From: Halothece sp. MAG
Lineage (GTDB): Bacteria > Cyanobacteriota > Cyanobacteriia > Cyanobacteriales > Rubidibacteraceae
DNA: 26,008 bases
Assembly: GCA_018610095.1 (NCBI GenBank)
Contig: JAHEOB010000258.1
Coordinates: 1 to 26,008, forward strand
Reading direction: 5' to 3'
The position numbers and the translations under genes are program-made. How positions within the stretch are numbered: the first letter of the stretch is position 1; each line of letters begins with the position of its first letter. Positions 6,732-14,634 of this stretch are shown here, piece by piece. The notes beneath the pieces were generated by a model, which saw only the letters and a program-made list of their open reading frames with translations, did not search any database and was not told where the DNA came from.

Positions 6732-8555
6732 ATGACAAGCACCCTTTCTCCTAAAAACAAAACGATTAAAACCGATCATCAGTTAGAAGGTTATACCGCC
6801 ACTGGCAAACAATCACCTGCCTTGGGAACGCGGTTTCGTGCTGTGATATTAATGTTGTTGATTACGGTTTTGTTATTAGGAGTGATTGGGGGTCGCTTAG
6901 GATATTTACAACTCGTACAGGGCGAGCAAAATCGTGAACTTGCGCAACAACGCCGCATTCGGATTCTGCCCCAACCACCTGTACGAGGTAATATTTTAGA
7001 CCGTAATGGTGAAATTTTAGCGGATACTCGCCTCTCTTATTCTGCCTATGTTTGGCCTTCGGCACAACAAAAACCGAATTGGGACCAAACGCGCGATCGC
7101 TTATCAGAAATTCTAAACATTTCTAGTGAAGCCATTACTGAGCAGGTGGAGCAATTTTCTAAAAATAATGAGAATTCTTTAAAAAGCTTTCGAATTGCCC
7201 GTGGATTAACGCCAGAACAGGTAACAGCAATTGAAGAATACAGTCATCAACTTTCAGGGGTGGCATTATCAGCTGAACCGATTCGAAACTATCCCCATGG
7301 GAAAGTAGCTGCTCATGTCTTAGGTTATACAGGGGCCATTAATGAAAAAGAACGGAAAGAACAAGATAATGATTATCGTAGGAATGATGTAATTGGGCGT
7401 AGGGGGGTAGAAGCTGCCTTTGAAGACCGTTTAAGAGGAAAATGGGGCGAGCAACAAGTTAAAGTTAATATACAACAACAGATTGTTCAGATTTTAGGAG
7501 AAAAAGAGGCTAAATCGGGTCAAAAGGTGACCTTAACCCTAGATTTAGAATTGCAAAAAGCTGCTGAGGCTGTTCTAGGTCAACAAAAAGGGGCAATTGT
7601 GGCTTTAAATCCGAACAATGGCGAAGTTTTAGCAATGGCGAGTCAGCCCAGTTTTGATCCTAATCTATTTTCCAGTGGCATTAGTTCTGAGAAGTGGAAA
7701 CAGTTAAACAGCGAAAGCAACAACAAACCCCTGCTTAATCGAGCCTTACGAAATTTCCCACCAGCATCAACCTTTAAAATTGTCACAGCAACTGCTGGCT
7801 TAGAATCAGGAGAGTATCCACCCCATACTAGGCTCAATACCTATCCTTTCTTAAAGGTTTCGGGAGTTCGGATTTGGGAATGGAATCGTGCTGGCTTTGG
7901 GAGACTAGGGTATGTAGGAGCCTTAGCCAACAGTAGTAATACGTTTTTTGGACAAATTGGTAGGGGGGTTGGTAAAGACGTTTTAATTGATTGGGCAAGA
8001 CAATATGGCTTTGGTGAGGAAACTGAAATAGAACTTCCCAATGAAGGTAGTGGATTAGTTCCGACACCGGAATGGAAGGAGAAACATGATTATCCCAGTT
8101 GGTCTGTAGCAGATACAGTCAATCTGTCGTTAGGACAAGGATTGATGCTATCAACTCCCCTCCAAGTGGCACTCATGTTTGCCGTACCAGCCAATGGGGG
8201 ATATCAACTCGAGCCTCATTTGTTAAAAACTGAAACGGATGATTCGCAATGGAAAACGAGCATGAATTTAAATCCATCAACATTAAAGGTCTTACGGAAA
8301 GGACTTCGGCAAGTGGTGACTCGGGGAACTGGAACAGCATTAAATGTTCCCAACCTACCAGCAGCAGCAGGTAAAACAGGAACAGCAGAACTTCCAGAGA
8401 AAAAAACCTCCCATGCTTGGTTTGGTGGATATGCTCCCTATGATGACCCCGAAATTGTTGTCGTTGCGTTTGCAGAAAATAGTTACGGGGGTGGGGGTTC
8501 AGTAGCAGCTCCCATGGTAAGACAAGTCATGCAAGCTTATTTTGAGCCAAATTAA
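6732..8555 (+). CDS. mrdA: Penicillin-binding protein 2 (class B transpeptidase, MrdA/PbpA)
   Basis: The 607-residue product cross-links peptidoglycan during cell elongation. It has one N-terminal membrane anchor (about 36-62), then the class B dimerisation domain with PVRGNILDRNGEILADT (83-99) and GRRGVEAAFEDRLRG (222-236), then the transpeptidase domain. Active-site motifs are all present: STFK with nucleophile Ser346 and Lys349, SSN at 401-403, and KTGT at 548-551. The residue before the nucleophile is Ala (PPASTFK) rather than the more usual Gly. Length and motif order fit PBP2 better than FtsI. No rodA is adjacent. It follows the DUF1517 gene by five bases and converges on bioU, with only 37 bases between them. 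Confidence 0.93.
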   Translation: MTSTLSPKNKTIKTDHQLEGYTATGKQSPALGTRFRAVILMLLITVLLLGVIGGRLGYLQLVQGEQNRELAQQRRIRILPQPPVRGNILDRNGEILADTRLSYSAYVWPSAQQKPNWDQTRDRLSEILNISSEAITEQVEQFSKNNENSLKSFRIARGLTPEQVTAIEEYSHQLSGVALSAEPIRNYPHGKVAAHVLGYTGAINEKERKEQDNDYRRNDVIGRRGVEAAFEDRLRGKWGEQQVKVNIQQQIVQILGEKEAKSGQKVTLTLDLELQKAAEAVLGQQKGAIVALNPNNGEVLAMASQPSFDPNLFSSGISSEKWKQLNSESNNKPLLNRALRNFPPASTFKIVTATAGLESGEYPPHTRLNTYPFLKVSGVRIWEWNRAGFGRLGYVGALANSSNTFFGQIGRGVGKDVLIDWARQYGFGEETEIELPNEGSGLVPTPEWKEKHDYPSWSVADTVNLSLGQGLMLSTPLQVALMFAVPANGGYQLEPHLLKTETDDSQWKTSMNLNPSTLKVLRKGLRQVVTRGTGTALNVPNLPAAAGKTGTAELPEKKTSHAWFGGYAPYDDPEIVVVAFAENSYGGGGSVAAPMVRQVMQAYFEPN

Positions 8556-8592
8556 CACTACCAAACTCCCCTGAGCTGTTTAGCAAAAAGTT

Positions 8593-9588
8593 CTAATGAA
8601 CAAATTTGGGCATTACTTCTGCTGCTGTCATAATGCCATAGCAATTTTGTCGATGGAAAGCCATTCCTGCTTTCAGATACCCTAGCGCTGTTCCACAAAC
8701 ATTCGCTGCCATACTGGTTTCATCGCCAAGGGTAAAAGTATGGGTGGCAATTTTGCCCTCAAAAGTACGTCCGGTTACCTGAACATTAGTACTCAAGGGC
8801 TTGTCAGCATTACGAGTATCAACAACCCCCCCCACAGAAACGCGATCGCGCGGACAAATTCCTGCTAACTCTAACATCAAATCATCGGCGTGTTCCATAT
8901 TTTGTAACTCTAAAATGCCGTTGGTACGCTCTAACAGTGCTGCTACCTCTTCATCAGTCATGGCTTTTGCCTGTTCCACCGTATAACCAGGCATATGGGC
9001 AATATCTTCACGGATGGTGGCACGATAGGCTTCCCAATTGGCAATTCCCACACCGAAAGTAATTTTAACTTCATGAATTTCTGCAAAACTCTGAGCTGCC
9101 ACCGTTGCTGCTGCCGTTAATAAGCCAGGGGTTGCCCCACAACCTGTCAAATAAGTAATCCCTGCTGCTTGTAACTGTTCTCTCATTCCCAGTACCGTTT
9201 CCATGGCAGTGGTACGCTTGAGGGCATCGACTAAAACTCCTTGCCAACCGGCATTGATAAATTCTTGGACGACATCTGCCATAAAGGTGTTGGGCAAATT
9301 GGGAAGTGCTAGAAAATAAGCATTAACAGGGGATGTTTGAATTAAATCGCGAATACTTGTCGTGGAGAGAGTTCCCCCAGGTTCAAGGTATCCCACTGAA
9401 CCGTGTTGACGATAGCTATCTAGGCAACTTTGAACCGTTAATCCCTCAGGCTGATAAGCGTAGCCCTTTTGATCAGCAACTGCTACCCACTTCATTTCCT
9501 GTTTTGGTGTTAATACCTGAGCAGCAGCTTGCCCTAAACCGCCAAAGCCAAGGATACCAACTTTCGTTACATTCATCTGTTTATTCAT
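8593..9588 (-). CDS. bioU: (S)-8-amino-7-oxononanoate-consuming suicide enzyme BioU (biotin biosynthesis)
   Basis: The 331-residue product resembles saccharopine-dehydrogenase-like oxidoreductases but matches cyanobacterial BioU, which replaces BioA. BioU makes the diaminopelargonate-level intermediate by donating the amino group of its own active-site lysine and is thereby used up. Seen here: the N-terminal nucleotide motif GILGFGGLGQAAA, the segment VLVDALKRT, in which the lysine falls exactly at position 124 with the start used here (the published catalytic residue in Synechocystis is Lys124), then YLTGCGATPGLL, GVGIANWEAYRAT and GRTFEGKIATHTFTLGDETS. The start at 9588 is chosen because AAAGGGG lies at a good distance upstream. 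A longer reading from 9642 has no such site. The gene stands alone, divergent from the DUF2997 operon. Confidence 0.93.
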   Translation of the reverse strand: MNKQMNVTKVGILGFGGLGQAAAQVLTPKQEMKWVAVADQKGYAYQPEGLTVQSCLDSYRQHGSVGYLEPGGTLSTTSIRDLIQTSPVNAYFLALPNLPNTFMADVVQEFINAGWQGVLVDALKRTTAMETVLGMREQLQAAGITYLTGCGATPGLLTAAATVAAQSFAEIHEVKITFGVGIANWEAYRATIREDIAHMPGYTVEQAKAMTDEEVAALLERTNGILELQNMEHADDLMLELAGICPRDRVSVGGVVDTRNADKPLSTNVQVTGRTFEGKIATHTFTLGDETSMAANVCGTALGYLKAGMAFHRQNCYGIMTAAEVMPKFVH

Positions 9589-9755
9589 GCTTAAACCCCT
9601 TTCATTATGAAGGATATTTAAATTTTTGTTACAAAATGCCAAGCAACTTTGTCAGCAAGCAAATCCATTCTATAAACCGACAAGTGCCTTTCTTAAATGT
9701 TTAAATGACTTGACGCTTTAAGAAACTTAAGCCAAACTTACAGATATTGGGGCAG

Positions 9756-9781
9756 ATAATTATTAAAGCATTAATAATTAT
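9756..9781. repeat. Perfect 11-bp inverted repeat with 4-base loop in divergent promoter region
   Basis: ATAATTATTAA (9756-9766) and TTAATAATTAT (9771-9781) are exact reverse complements separated by AGCA. The repeat sits between the divergent bioU and DUF2997 genes, 90 bases before the latter. It lacks a GC-rich stem, so it is more likely an operator than a terminator. The rest of the 282-base region (9589-9870) is AT-rich, with TAAAAT at 9829-9834 as a possible -10 for the rightward operon. Confidence 0.6.
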
Positions 9782-9870
9782 AAGAAATCAATGGAGGTCA
9801 TTGAATTTTATTAAACTTAATCTTGCCCTAAAATTTCTTAATTCGTTAACCTACCTTTAAAAATCGTCCT

Positions 9871-10086
9871 ATGAGCATGGAAACCCTTGAATTCATTATC
9901 CACCCCGATGGGCGTGTCCAAGAGAAAGTTACCGGAATTATCGGTAACTCTTGTACTGAGGTCACTGCTACCATTGAAGCCCAATTAGGGGAAGTTGTTT
10001 CCACCGAACATACTTCAGAATATTTTCAACAAAACACAATTAACTCTACCACAACGCGGACGCAAACGACTACGACTTCTTGGTAA
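9871..10086 (+). CDS. DUF2997 family small protein
   Basis: The 71-residue product starts METLEFIIHPDGRVQEKVTG (after an initial MS), followed by a CTEVTATIEAQLGEV segment and a Thr-rich tail. It fits DUF2997, a short cyanobacterial family of unknown function whose members usually lie beside Ycf35 and a ferredoxin, as here. Predicted fold: a beta hairpin followed by a helix, with no membrane segment and one cysteine in the middle (NSCTEV). The Ycf35 gene follows after 63 bases. The ATG at 9871 and a second at 9877 are both possible starts. No reaction can be proposed from sequence alone. As the first gene of the operon, its upstream region carries the inverted repeat at 9756-9781. Confidence 0.85.
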   Translation: MSMETLEFIIHPDGRVQEKVTGIIGNSCTEVTATIEAQLGEVVSTEHTSEYFQQNTINSTTTRTQTTTTSW

Positions 10087-10149
10087 ATTTTTTTATAGAT
10101 TCGTTAGTTTTGCTAAATTTAAGTAAACTAGTGCGGAGATAAAGCGACG

Positions 10150-10536
10150 ATGTCACACTTTAGCCAAATTAAAACCCAAATTCGTAACGTCTCATCCTTA
10201 AAAGCAGCCCTCACCGATCTTGGCATTGATTGGAAACCTGGGCCTGCCGAGGTTCGCGGTTACCAAGGTCAAACCCAAACGGCAGAAGTTGTCATTGAAC
10301 AAGACAACCAATATGATGTGGGCTTCCGTTGGAACGGAAAAGAATATGAACTGGTGGCTGACTTACAGTATTGGAAACAACCTTGGACCGTTAACGGTTT
10401 CCTCAATCAAGTTAGCCAACGCTATGCTTACCATACTGTTCTAAACGCCACCTCAAAAGAGGGGTTTGAACTGGCTGAAGAACAAAAAAATGAAGATGGT
10501 TCCGTTCGTCTTGTTGTTCAACGCTGGAGTGGCTAA
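10150..10536 (+). CDS. ycf35: Ycf35 / DUF1257 family protein
   Basis: The 128-residue soluble product begins MSHFSQIKTQIRNVSSLKAA, the usual opening of Ycf35 (DUF1257), a protein of cyanobacteria and red-algal plastids with no settled function. Other family features are the LGIDWKPGPAEVRGYQGQ region, the DVGFRWNGKEYELVADLQYW strand region and the C-terminal SVRLVVQRW. It has no cysteines and no obvious catalytic motif, so a binding or scaffold role is possible (inference). Its stop overlaps the next ATG by one base (TAATG), so translation is coupled to the ferredoxin. Retention in plastid genomes of some algae suggests a link to the photosynthetic machinery. Confidence 0.93.
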   Translation: MSHFSQIKTQIRNVSSLKAALTDLGIDWKPGPAEVRGYQGQTQTAEVVIEQDNQYDVGFRWNGKEYELVADLQYWKQPWTVNGFLNQVSQRYAYHTVLNATSKEGFELAEEQKNEDGSVRLVVQRWSG

Positions 10537-10994
10537 TGTCTGACGAACAAACTCCCCAACGTTCCGGTTATGAACCCGAATTGGGCGGTATATTACGCCA
10601 TAACCCCAACCGTTCCGGTTATGAACCGGAATTAGGAGGACAATTCCGGGAACAAGGTGTCTATGTGGATGAATTAACTTGTATTGGCTGCAAACACTGT
10701 GCTAATACCGCACAAAATACCTTCTATATTGAACCTGAACATGGTCGGGCTCGGGTCGTTCGACAAGACGGAGACCCTGAAGAGTTGATTCAAGAAGCCA
10801 TTGATACTTGCCCTGTCAATTGCATCCACTGGGTGGACTACACCGAATTACAACGCCTAGAAGAGGAACGAAAATACCAATTCATTCCTGTAGCAGGATT
10901 TCCGGTTAGTAAAGGTGTAATTGCTGCCCAACAACGACGCTTACAAAAGTACTATCAATCCAGTGACCAAAGTTCAGCAAACCATGACGCATAA
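10536..10994 (+). CDS. Ycf35-linked 4Fe-4S ferredoxin with N-terminal tandem repeat
   Basis: The 152-residue product has a single ferredoxin-type cluster site: CIGCKHC (Cys49, Cys52, Cys55) and a later CPVNC in which Cys92 is the fourth ligand and Cys96 is extra. This implies one [4Fe-4S] cluster, in a layout like soluble ferredoxins with a degenerate second site (Asn58 to Ala87 hold no further cysteine). Before the cluster the decapeptide RSGYEPELGG occurs twice, at residues 9-18 and 26-35. After the cluster is a helical basic tail of about 50 residues. The start overlaps the ycf35 stop by one base. An intrinsic terminator ends the operon at 11060-11095. The partner that gives or takes electrons is unknown. 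Confidence 0.92.
   Translation: MSDEQTPQRSGYEPELGGILRHNPNRSGYEPELGGQFREQGVYVDELTCIGCKHCANTAQNTFYIEPEHGRARVVRQDGDPEELIQEAIDTCPVNCIHWVDYTELQRLEEERKYQFIPVAGFPVSKGVIAAQQRRLQKYYQSSDQSSANHDA
10560..10640 (+). repeat. In-gene direct repeat encoding RSGYEPELGG twice
   Basis: The copies lie at 10560-10589 and 10611-10640. They are nearly identical at the DNA level, differing only at a few third codon positions. They are separated by seven codons (ILRHNPN). Confidence 0.85.
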
Positions 10995-11059
10995 CAGGTT
11001 TGGTGAACTTTATTTTTAATCAGCTAACCAAATCTATTAGTTTAACATATTGTGGTTTC

Positions 11060-11095
11060 GGTAGAGGCCTTGCAGAGTCTCTACCATTTTTTTTT
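11060..11095 (+). terminator. Intrinsic terminator of the DUF2997-ycf35-ferredoxin operon
   Basis: GGTAGAG (11060-11066) pairs perfectly with CTCTACC (11079-11085) across a 12-base loop, and one A then nine T follow. It sits 65 bases after the ferredoxin stop and before the sqdX start, separating the two transcription units. Confidence 0.85.
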
Positions 11096-11156
11096 GGTGA
11101 AATGGGTCAATCCCGTTCTACAATGCAGTAATGATTATCTCCTAGCTGTAACATTT

Positions 11157-12290
11157 ATGCGTATTGCCCTGTTTACCGAAACCTTTTTACCCAAAGTCGA
11201 TGGCATTGTGACTCGTTTACGTCATACCATTCATTACCTACAACAGGCAGGGGATCAAGTTTTAGTTGTAGCCCCCGACGGTGGCATTACCGAATATCAA
11301 GGAGCCAAGGTTTATGGTGTATCGGGTTTGCCATTGCCGTTATATCCAGAATTAAAACTGGCTTTTCCCAGTCCTAGTATTGGTGAAGTTGTTGAGCAAT
11401 TTAACCCTGATCTCATTCATGTTGTCAATCCTGCTGTATTAGGAATCGCCGGATTATCTTATGCCAAACTGAAGCAATTACCTCTAATTGCCTCTTATCA
11501 CACCCATCTACCGCAATACCTGCAACATTATGGGATGGGTGCTTTAGAAGGCATCTTATGGGAATTATTAAAAGCCGGTCATAATCAAGCAGAGTTAAAT
11601 TTATGCACCTCAACTGCCATGATGGAAGAGTTAAGTGAGCATGGCATTGAACGGGTTGCCCTCTGGCAAAGAGGAGTGGATACAGAATTATTCCGCCCTC
11701 AGTTGCAGTCCCAACAGATGCGAGACTATTTATCCCAAGGTCATCCAGAAGACCCCTTATTGCTATATGTAGGGCGCGTTTCTGCAGAAAAACAAATTCA
11801 TGACATTAAACCGATTTTAGAAGCAATTCCAGGAGCTCGTTTAGCCATTGTCGGGGATGGTCCTTACCGAAAAACCTTAGAAAAACATTTTGCTGATACA
11901 CCCACTCATTTTGTGGGTTATTTAGAGGGAGAAACCTTAGGGGCTGCCTATGCTTCTGCAGATGCCTTTGTGTTTCCTTCACGCACGGAAACGTTGGGAC
12001 TGGTTTTATTAGAAGCCATGGCTGCTGGTTGTCCGGTTGTAGCTGCGCGATCAGGTGGGATTCCTGATCTTGTTAGTGATGGCGTGAATGGCTATTTATT
12101 TGAGCCTGATGATCCCAATGGGGCAATTACAGCAACGAAACGGTTATTACAAGCCCAATCAGAGCGTGAGACAGTCCGAAATAATGCCCATCAAGAAGCC
12201 CAACGTTGGGGATGGTCTGCTGCAACGCAACAATTACGGCAGTATTATCAACAGATTCTTTCACAACGCTATGTTTCTGTGGTTCGTTAA
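11157..12290 (+). CDS. sqdX: Sulfoquinovosyldiacylglycerol synthase SqdX (glycosyltransferase family 4)
   Basis: The 377-residue product transfers sulfoquinovose from UDP-sulfoquinovose to diacylglycerol, making the thylakoid sulfolipid SQDG. The N-terminus MRIALFTETFLPKVDGIVTR, the acceptor-side PLPLYPELKLAFPSP and HVVNPAVLG segments, YHTHLPQYLQHYG and WQRGVDTELFRP are close to known SqdX sequences. The C-terminal GT-B domain shows LYVGRVSAEKQI, IVGDGPYRKTLE and the nucleotide-sugar motif FPSRTETLGLVLLEAMAAG, with the EX7E glutamates in the last. The start at 11157 was chosen over a GTG at 11052 because that GTG lies upstream of the terminator hairpin and the family begins at MRIALF. Length agrees with known SqdX. 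sqdB is not in the window. Its own promoter must lie in the 60 bases after the terminator. Confidence 0.95.
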   Translation: MRIALFTETFLPKVDGIVTRLRHTIHYLQQAGDQVLVVAPDGGITEYQGAKVYGVSGLPLPLYPELKLAFPSPSIGEVVEQFNPDLIHVVNPAVLGIAGLSYAKLKQLPLIASYHTHLPQYLQHYGMGALEGILWELLKAGHNQAELNLCTSTAMMEELSEHGIERVALWQRGVDTELFRPQLQSQQMRDYLSQGHPEDPLLLYVGRVSAEKQIHDIKPILEAIPGARLAIVGDGPYRKTLEKHFADTPTHFVGYLEGETLGAAYASADAFVFPSRTETLGLVLLEAMAAGCPVVAARSGGIPDLVSDGVNGYLFEPDDPNGAITATKRLLQAQSERETVRNNAHQEAQRWGWSAATQQLRQYYQQILSQRYVSVVR

Positions 12291-12306
12291 TCCCAGCGCG
12301 ATCGCG

Positions 12307-12312
12307 TATAAT
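12307..12312 (+). promoter_or_regulatory. Candidate -10 element for the small ORF / DndD-like operon
   Basis: A perfect TATAAT lies between sqdX and the following two-gene unit, 74 bases before its first start codon and directly after a HIP1 site. No convincing -35 box is seen at the usual distance, so support is limited. Confidence 0.3.
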
Positions 12313-12385
12313 AAAAAATATCAAACGGTCTCAGACTGAACGATGATATAGGTGATTTATCTTTTAGAATTAGGCGTTAATCCCC

Positions 12386-12574
12386 ATGAAATGGAATAAT
12401 AATGATCAAACCAGCGAGCTCAATGACTTGCAAGCTATCTTAAACGAATATTCTCCTGAAGTTCAGAATTTAGTTACCCAAGTGTTACAACTGGAAAAAA
12501 AGAAGCTCTATCAAAAAAATCCTCGTTATATTAATGAAGAGATTTTGAATCTGATTAAAGATGTTGTGCAATGA
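12386..12574 (+). CDS. Small protein of unknown function coupled to the DndD-like ATPase
   Basis: The 62-residue product (MKWNNNDQTSELNDLQAILN at the start) is acidic to neutral, has no cysteine and no membrane segment, and appears fully helical. The middle NLVTQVLQLEKKKLYQKNP is amphipathic and basic. I do not recognise a family. It is probably real because its TGA overlaps the ATG of the ATPase gene as ATGA, because it fills the space after the sqdX end with an intact frame, and because a TATAAT box lies upstream. Short helical partners often sit in front of SMC-like ATPases, so it may be an accessory or regulatory subunit (inference). Homology in other cyanobacteria could not be tested here. 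Confidence 0.65.
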   Translation: MKWNNNDQTSELNDLQAILNEYSPEVQNLVTQVLQLEKKKLYQKNPRYINEEILNLIKDVVQ

Positions 12575-14634
12575 AGTTAAAAACAATTAAACTGTACAAC
12601 TTTCGTCAGTTTTATGGGGAAACTCCAGAAATTCAATTCGCTACAGGTCAAAAGAATACAACTATCATTCATGGTAATAATGGCGCGGGTAAAACCACAA
12701 TTTTAAATGCTTTGACTTGGGTTCTTTATGGAACATTTACAGCAGCATTTGCCAATGCTCAACAGTTAGTGAATAAACGAGCGGTTGAAGAAGCAATTGC
12801 TGGGAAATTTATTGAATATTATGTAGAAATCACTTTTGAACATGATTATAAATCATATCAACTTAAACGTCGTGGTTATGCAACAAAGACTCAAGATAAT
12901 GAAGCGATTGAAGATGGAGAAAGTCAATTATTTATGCTCATTGCAGGGGATGATGGTTGTTGGCAACCTCCGTTAGAATCTCCTGTTGACATTATCGGAC
13001 GGATTTTACCAGCAAGTTTGCATCAATATTTTTTCTTTGATGGGGAACGGATTGATCATTTGATTCGTTATCAAAAAAAGACAGGATTAACGGAAGCAAC
13101 GAAAGAATTATTAGGGATTAAAATTTTTGAACGGTCTGTCGAACACTTGAAAAATGCTCGCCGCCGCTTAGAGGAAGAACTACGGCAAATTGGTGATGTC
13201 AAAACTCAAAATATTTTAAATCAAAAACAACAATTAGAACAAGAACTTGAGGAAATTCAAAGACGCCAAGCAGATATTGATGATCAAATCACGAATAAGC
13301 AACAGCAAAAAGAACAATTAGGGGAAGAACTCCTTCATCTCCAAGAGGCAGAAAATTTGCAAACCGTTAAAAATAACTTAGAAACTAATTATCAAGAAAC
13401 GCGCCAACAGTTAATACGCCTCAATCAAACGGTTAAAAAGACTATTTCTGCGCAAGGTTATACGGTTTTGATGACAGAGTTAGTGGAAAGATGTTCCAGT
13501 TTATTTAATCCTCTTCATCAAAGTAAAGAACTTCCCCATGGTATTAAAAAGCCTTTTGTTCAAAAGTTACTGCATCAACAGCGTTGCATTTGTGGAACGG
13601 ATTTAATTGCAGGAACCCTTCCTTATCAAAATGTTCAAAACTGGATGGAACAAGCGGCACACACCGATGTCGAAGAAGCGCTAATTCGCTTAGAAACCCA
13701 AACTCAACAAATTGAAAAACAAGCAGCGCAGTTTTGGGAAACGATTGATGATCACCAACAACAGATTACTGCCTTAAGAGATAAGCTAGGAGATTTAGAA
13801 CAGGAGCTAGAAACTGTTAAACAACAGCTACGAGAGTATCCCGATCAAAAAATTAAACAATTACAACAGGATTTAGATGCAACAGAAAAGGAAGTTGAAA
13901 CCTTATTACTGGAAAAAGGTAGAAATGAGATTCAAATCAAACAAAAAACAACGGACCTAGAAAAGCTCTCTAAACAACTCAATCAAGAAAAAAATAAAGA
14001 AGCGAAATCTCAATTAGTACAGAATCGACGAGATGCTACAGAACAATCTATTGATTGTATTAAGCAGTTAAAAGCAAATTTAGAGTCTCGGTTTCGTGCC
14101 AAGTTAGAGAAAAAGGTACAGCAAATTTTTTCTGCTATCTCGTTTACCCCTTATCAACCTAAGTTGAATGACCATTATGAGTTGAGCTTAGTTGATACAA
14201 CGACAGGTGAAGAAAAGGAGGTTGCGGCTTCCACAGGCGAAAATCAAATTCTAAGCCTCTCTTTAATAGGGGGTATTATTGATCAAGTTCGCCATTGGAG
14301 TGCCAATCATACGCTCATTGCCCCTGATAGTAGTACCTTTCCCATGGTAATGGATTCTCCTTTTGGGAGTTTAGATGAAGTTTACCGCCGACAAGTTGCG
14401 AAAGCTCTTCCGAGCTTGGCAAATCAACTAGTCGTATTAGTCACAAAAACTCAGTGGCGTGGAGAAGTTGAACAAGAAATGAATCATTTTATTGATAAGC
14501 AGTATATTTTAGTTTACTTTTCGCCAAAACCCGATTGTGAACAAGATTGGTTGACCATTAAGGGTCAATCTTATCCCTTAGTGCAAGCCAGTGCCCATGG
14601 ATTTGAATATACTGAAATTATAGAGGTGGATTAA
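12571..14634 (+). CDS. DndD-like SMC/Rad50-type ATPase with CxCG hook motif
   Basis: The 687-residue product has the split ABC-ATPase layout of SMC/Rad50 proteins. The N-terminal lobe has Walker A GNNGAGKT (35-42) after LYNFRQFYGE, and the DndD-type motif FFFDGERI (154-161). Two coiled-coil arms rich in Gln, Glu and Lys (about 190-290 and 365-515) flank a central region with CICG (339-342), like a zinc-hook half site. The C-terminal lobe has STGENQILSLS (555-565, signature), Walker B MVMDSPFGSLDE (592-603) and VTKTQW (624-629) where Rad50 has a His switch. Length and motifs fit the DndD family of phosphorothioation-linked ATPases, but dndA, B, C and E are absent nearby. A role in DNA repair or defence is inference. 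No HIP1 site occurs within it. Confidence 0.82.
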   Translation: MKLKTIKLYNFRQFYGETPEIQFATGQKNTTIIHGNNGAGKTTILNALTWVLYGTFTAAFANAQQLVNKRAVEEAIAGKFIEYYVEITFEHDYKSYQLKRRGYATKTQDNEAIEDGESQLFMLIAGDDGCWQPPLESPVDIIGRILPASLHQYFFFDGERIDHLIRYQKKTGLTEATKELLGIKIFERSVEHLKNARRRLEEELRQIGDVKTQNILNQKQQLEQELEEIQRRQADIDDQITNKQQQKEQLGEELLHLQEAENLQTVKNNLETNYQETRQQLIRLNQTVKKTISAQGYTVLMTELVERCSSLFNPLHQSKELPHGIKKPFVQKLLHQQRCICGTDLIAGTLPYQNVQNWMEQAAHTDVEEALIRLETQTQQIEKQAAQFWETIDDHQQQITALRDKLGDLEQELETVKQQLREYPDQKIKQLQQDLDATEKEVETLLLEKGRNEIQIKQKTTDLEKLSKQLNQEKNKEAKSQLVQNRRDATEQSIDCIKQLKANLESRFRAKLEKKVQQIFSAISFTPYQPKLNDHYELSLVDTTTGEEKEVAASTGENQILSLSLIGGIIDQVRHWSANHTLIAPDSSTFPMVMDSPFGSLDEVYRRQVAKALPSLANQLVVLVTKTQWRGEVEQEMNHFIDKQYILVYFSPKPDCEQDWLTIKGQSYPLVQASAHGFEYTEIIEVD

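Noticed and set aside
9333..9704. 123-codon open frame antisense to bioU and its leader
   Set aside because: It opposes well-conserved BioU coding sequence and has no family features.
10560..10640. Short tandem repeat considered as a CRISPR-like array
   Set aside because: Only two copies, in frame within a gene; they encode a repeated peptide.
11052..11156. 35-residue N-terminal extension of sqdX from a GTG
   Set aside because: It begins before or within the terminator hairpin at 11060-11095, and the family starts at MRIALF (11157).
12571..14634. Complete Dnd phosphorothioation system or Lamassu system
   Set aside because: Only a DndD-like ATPase and a small helical protein are present; no dndB, dndC, dndE or effector nuclease gene is adjacent.
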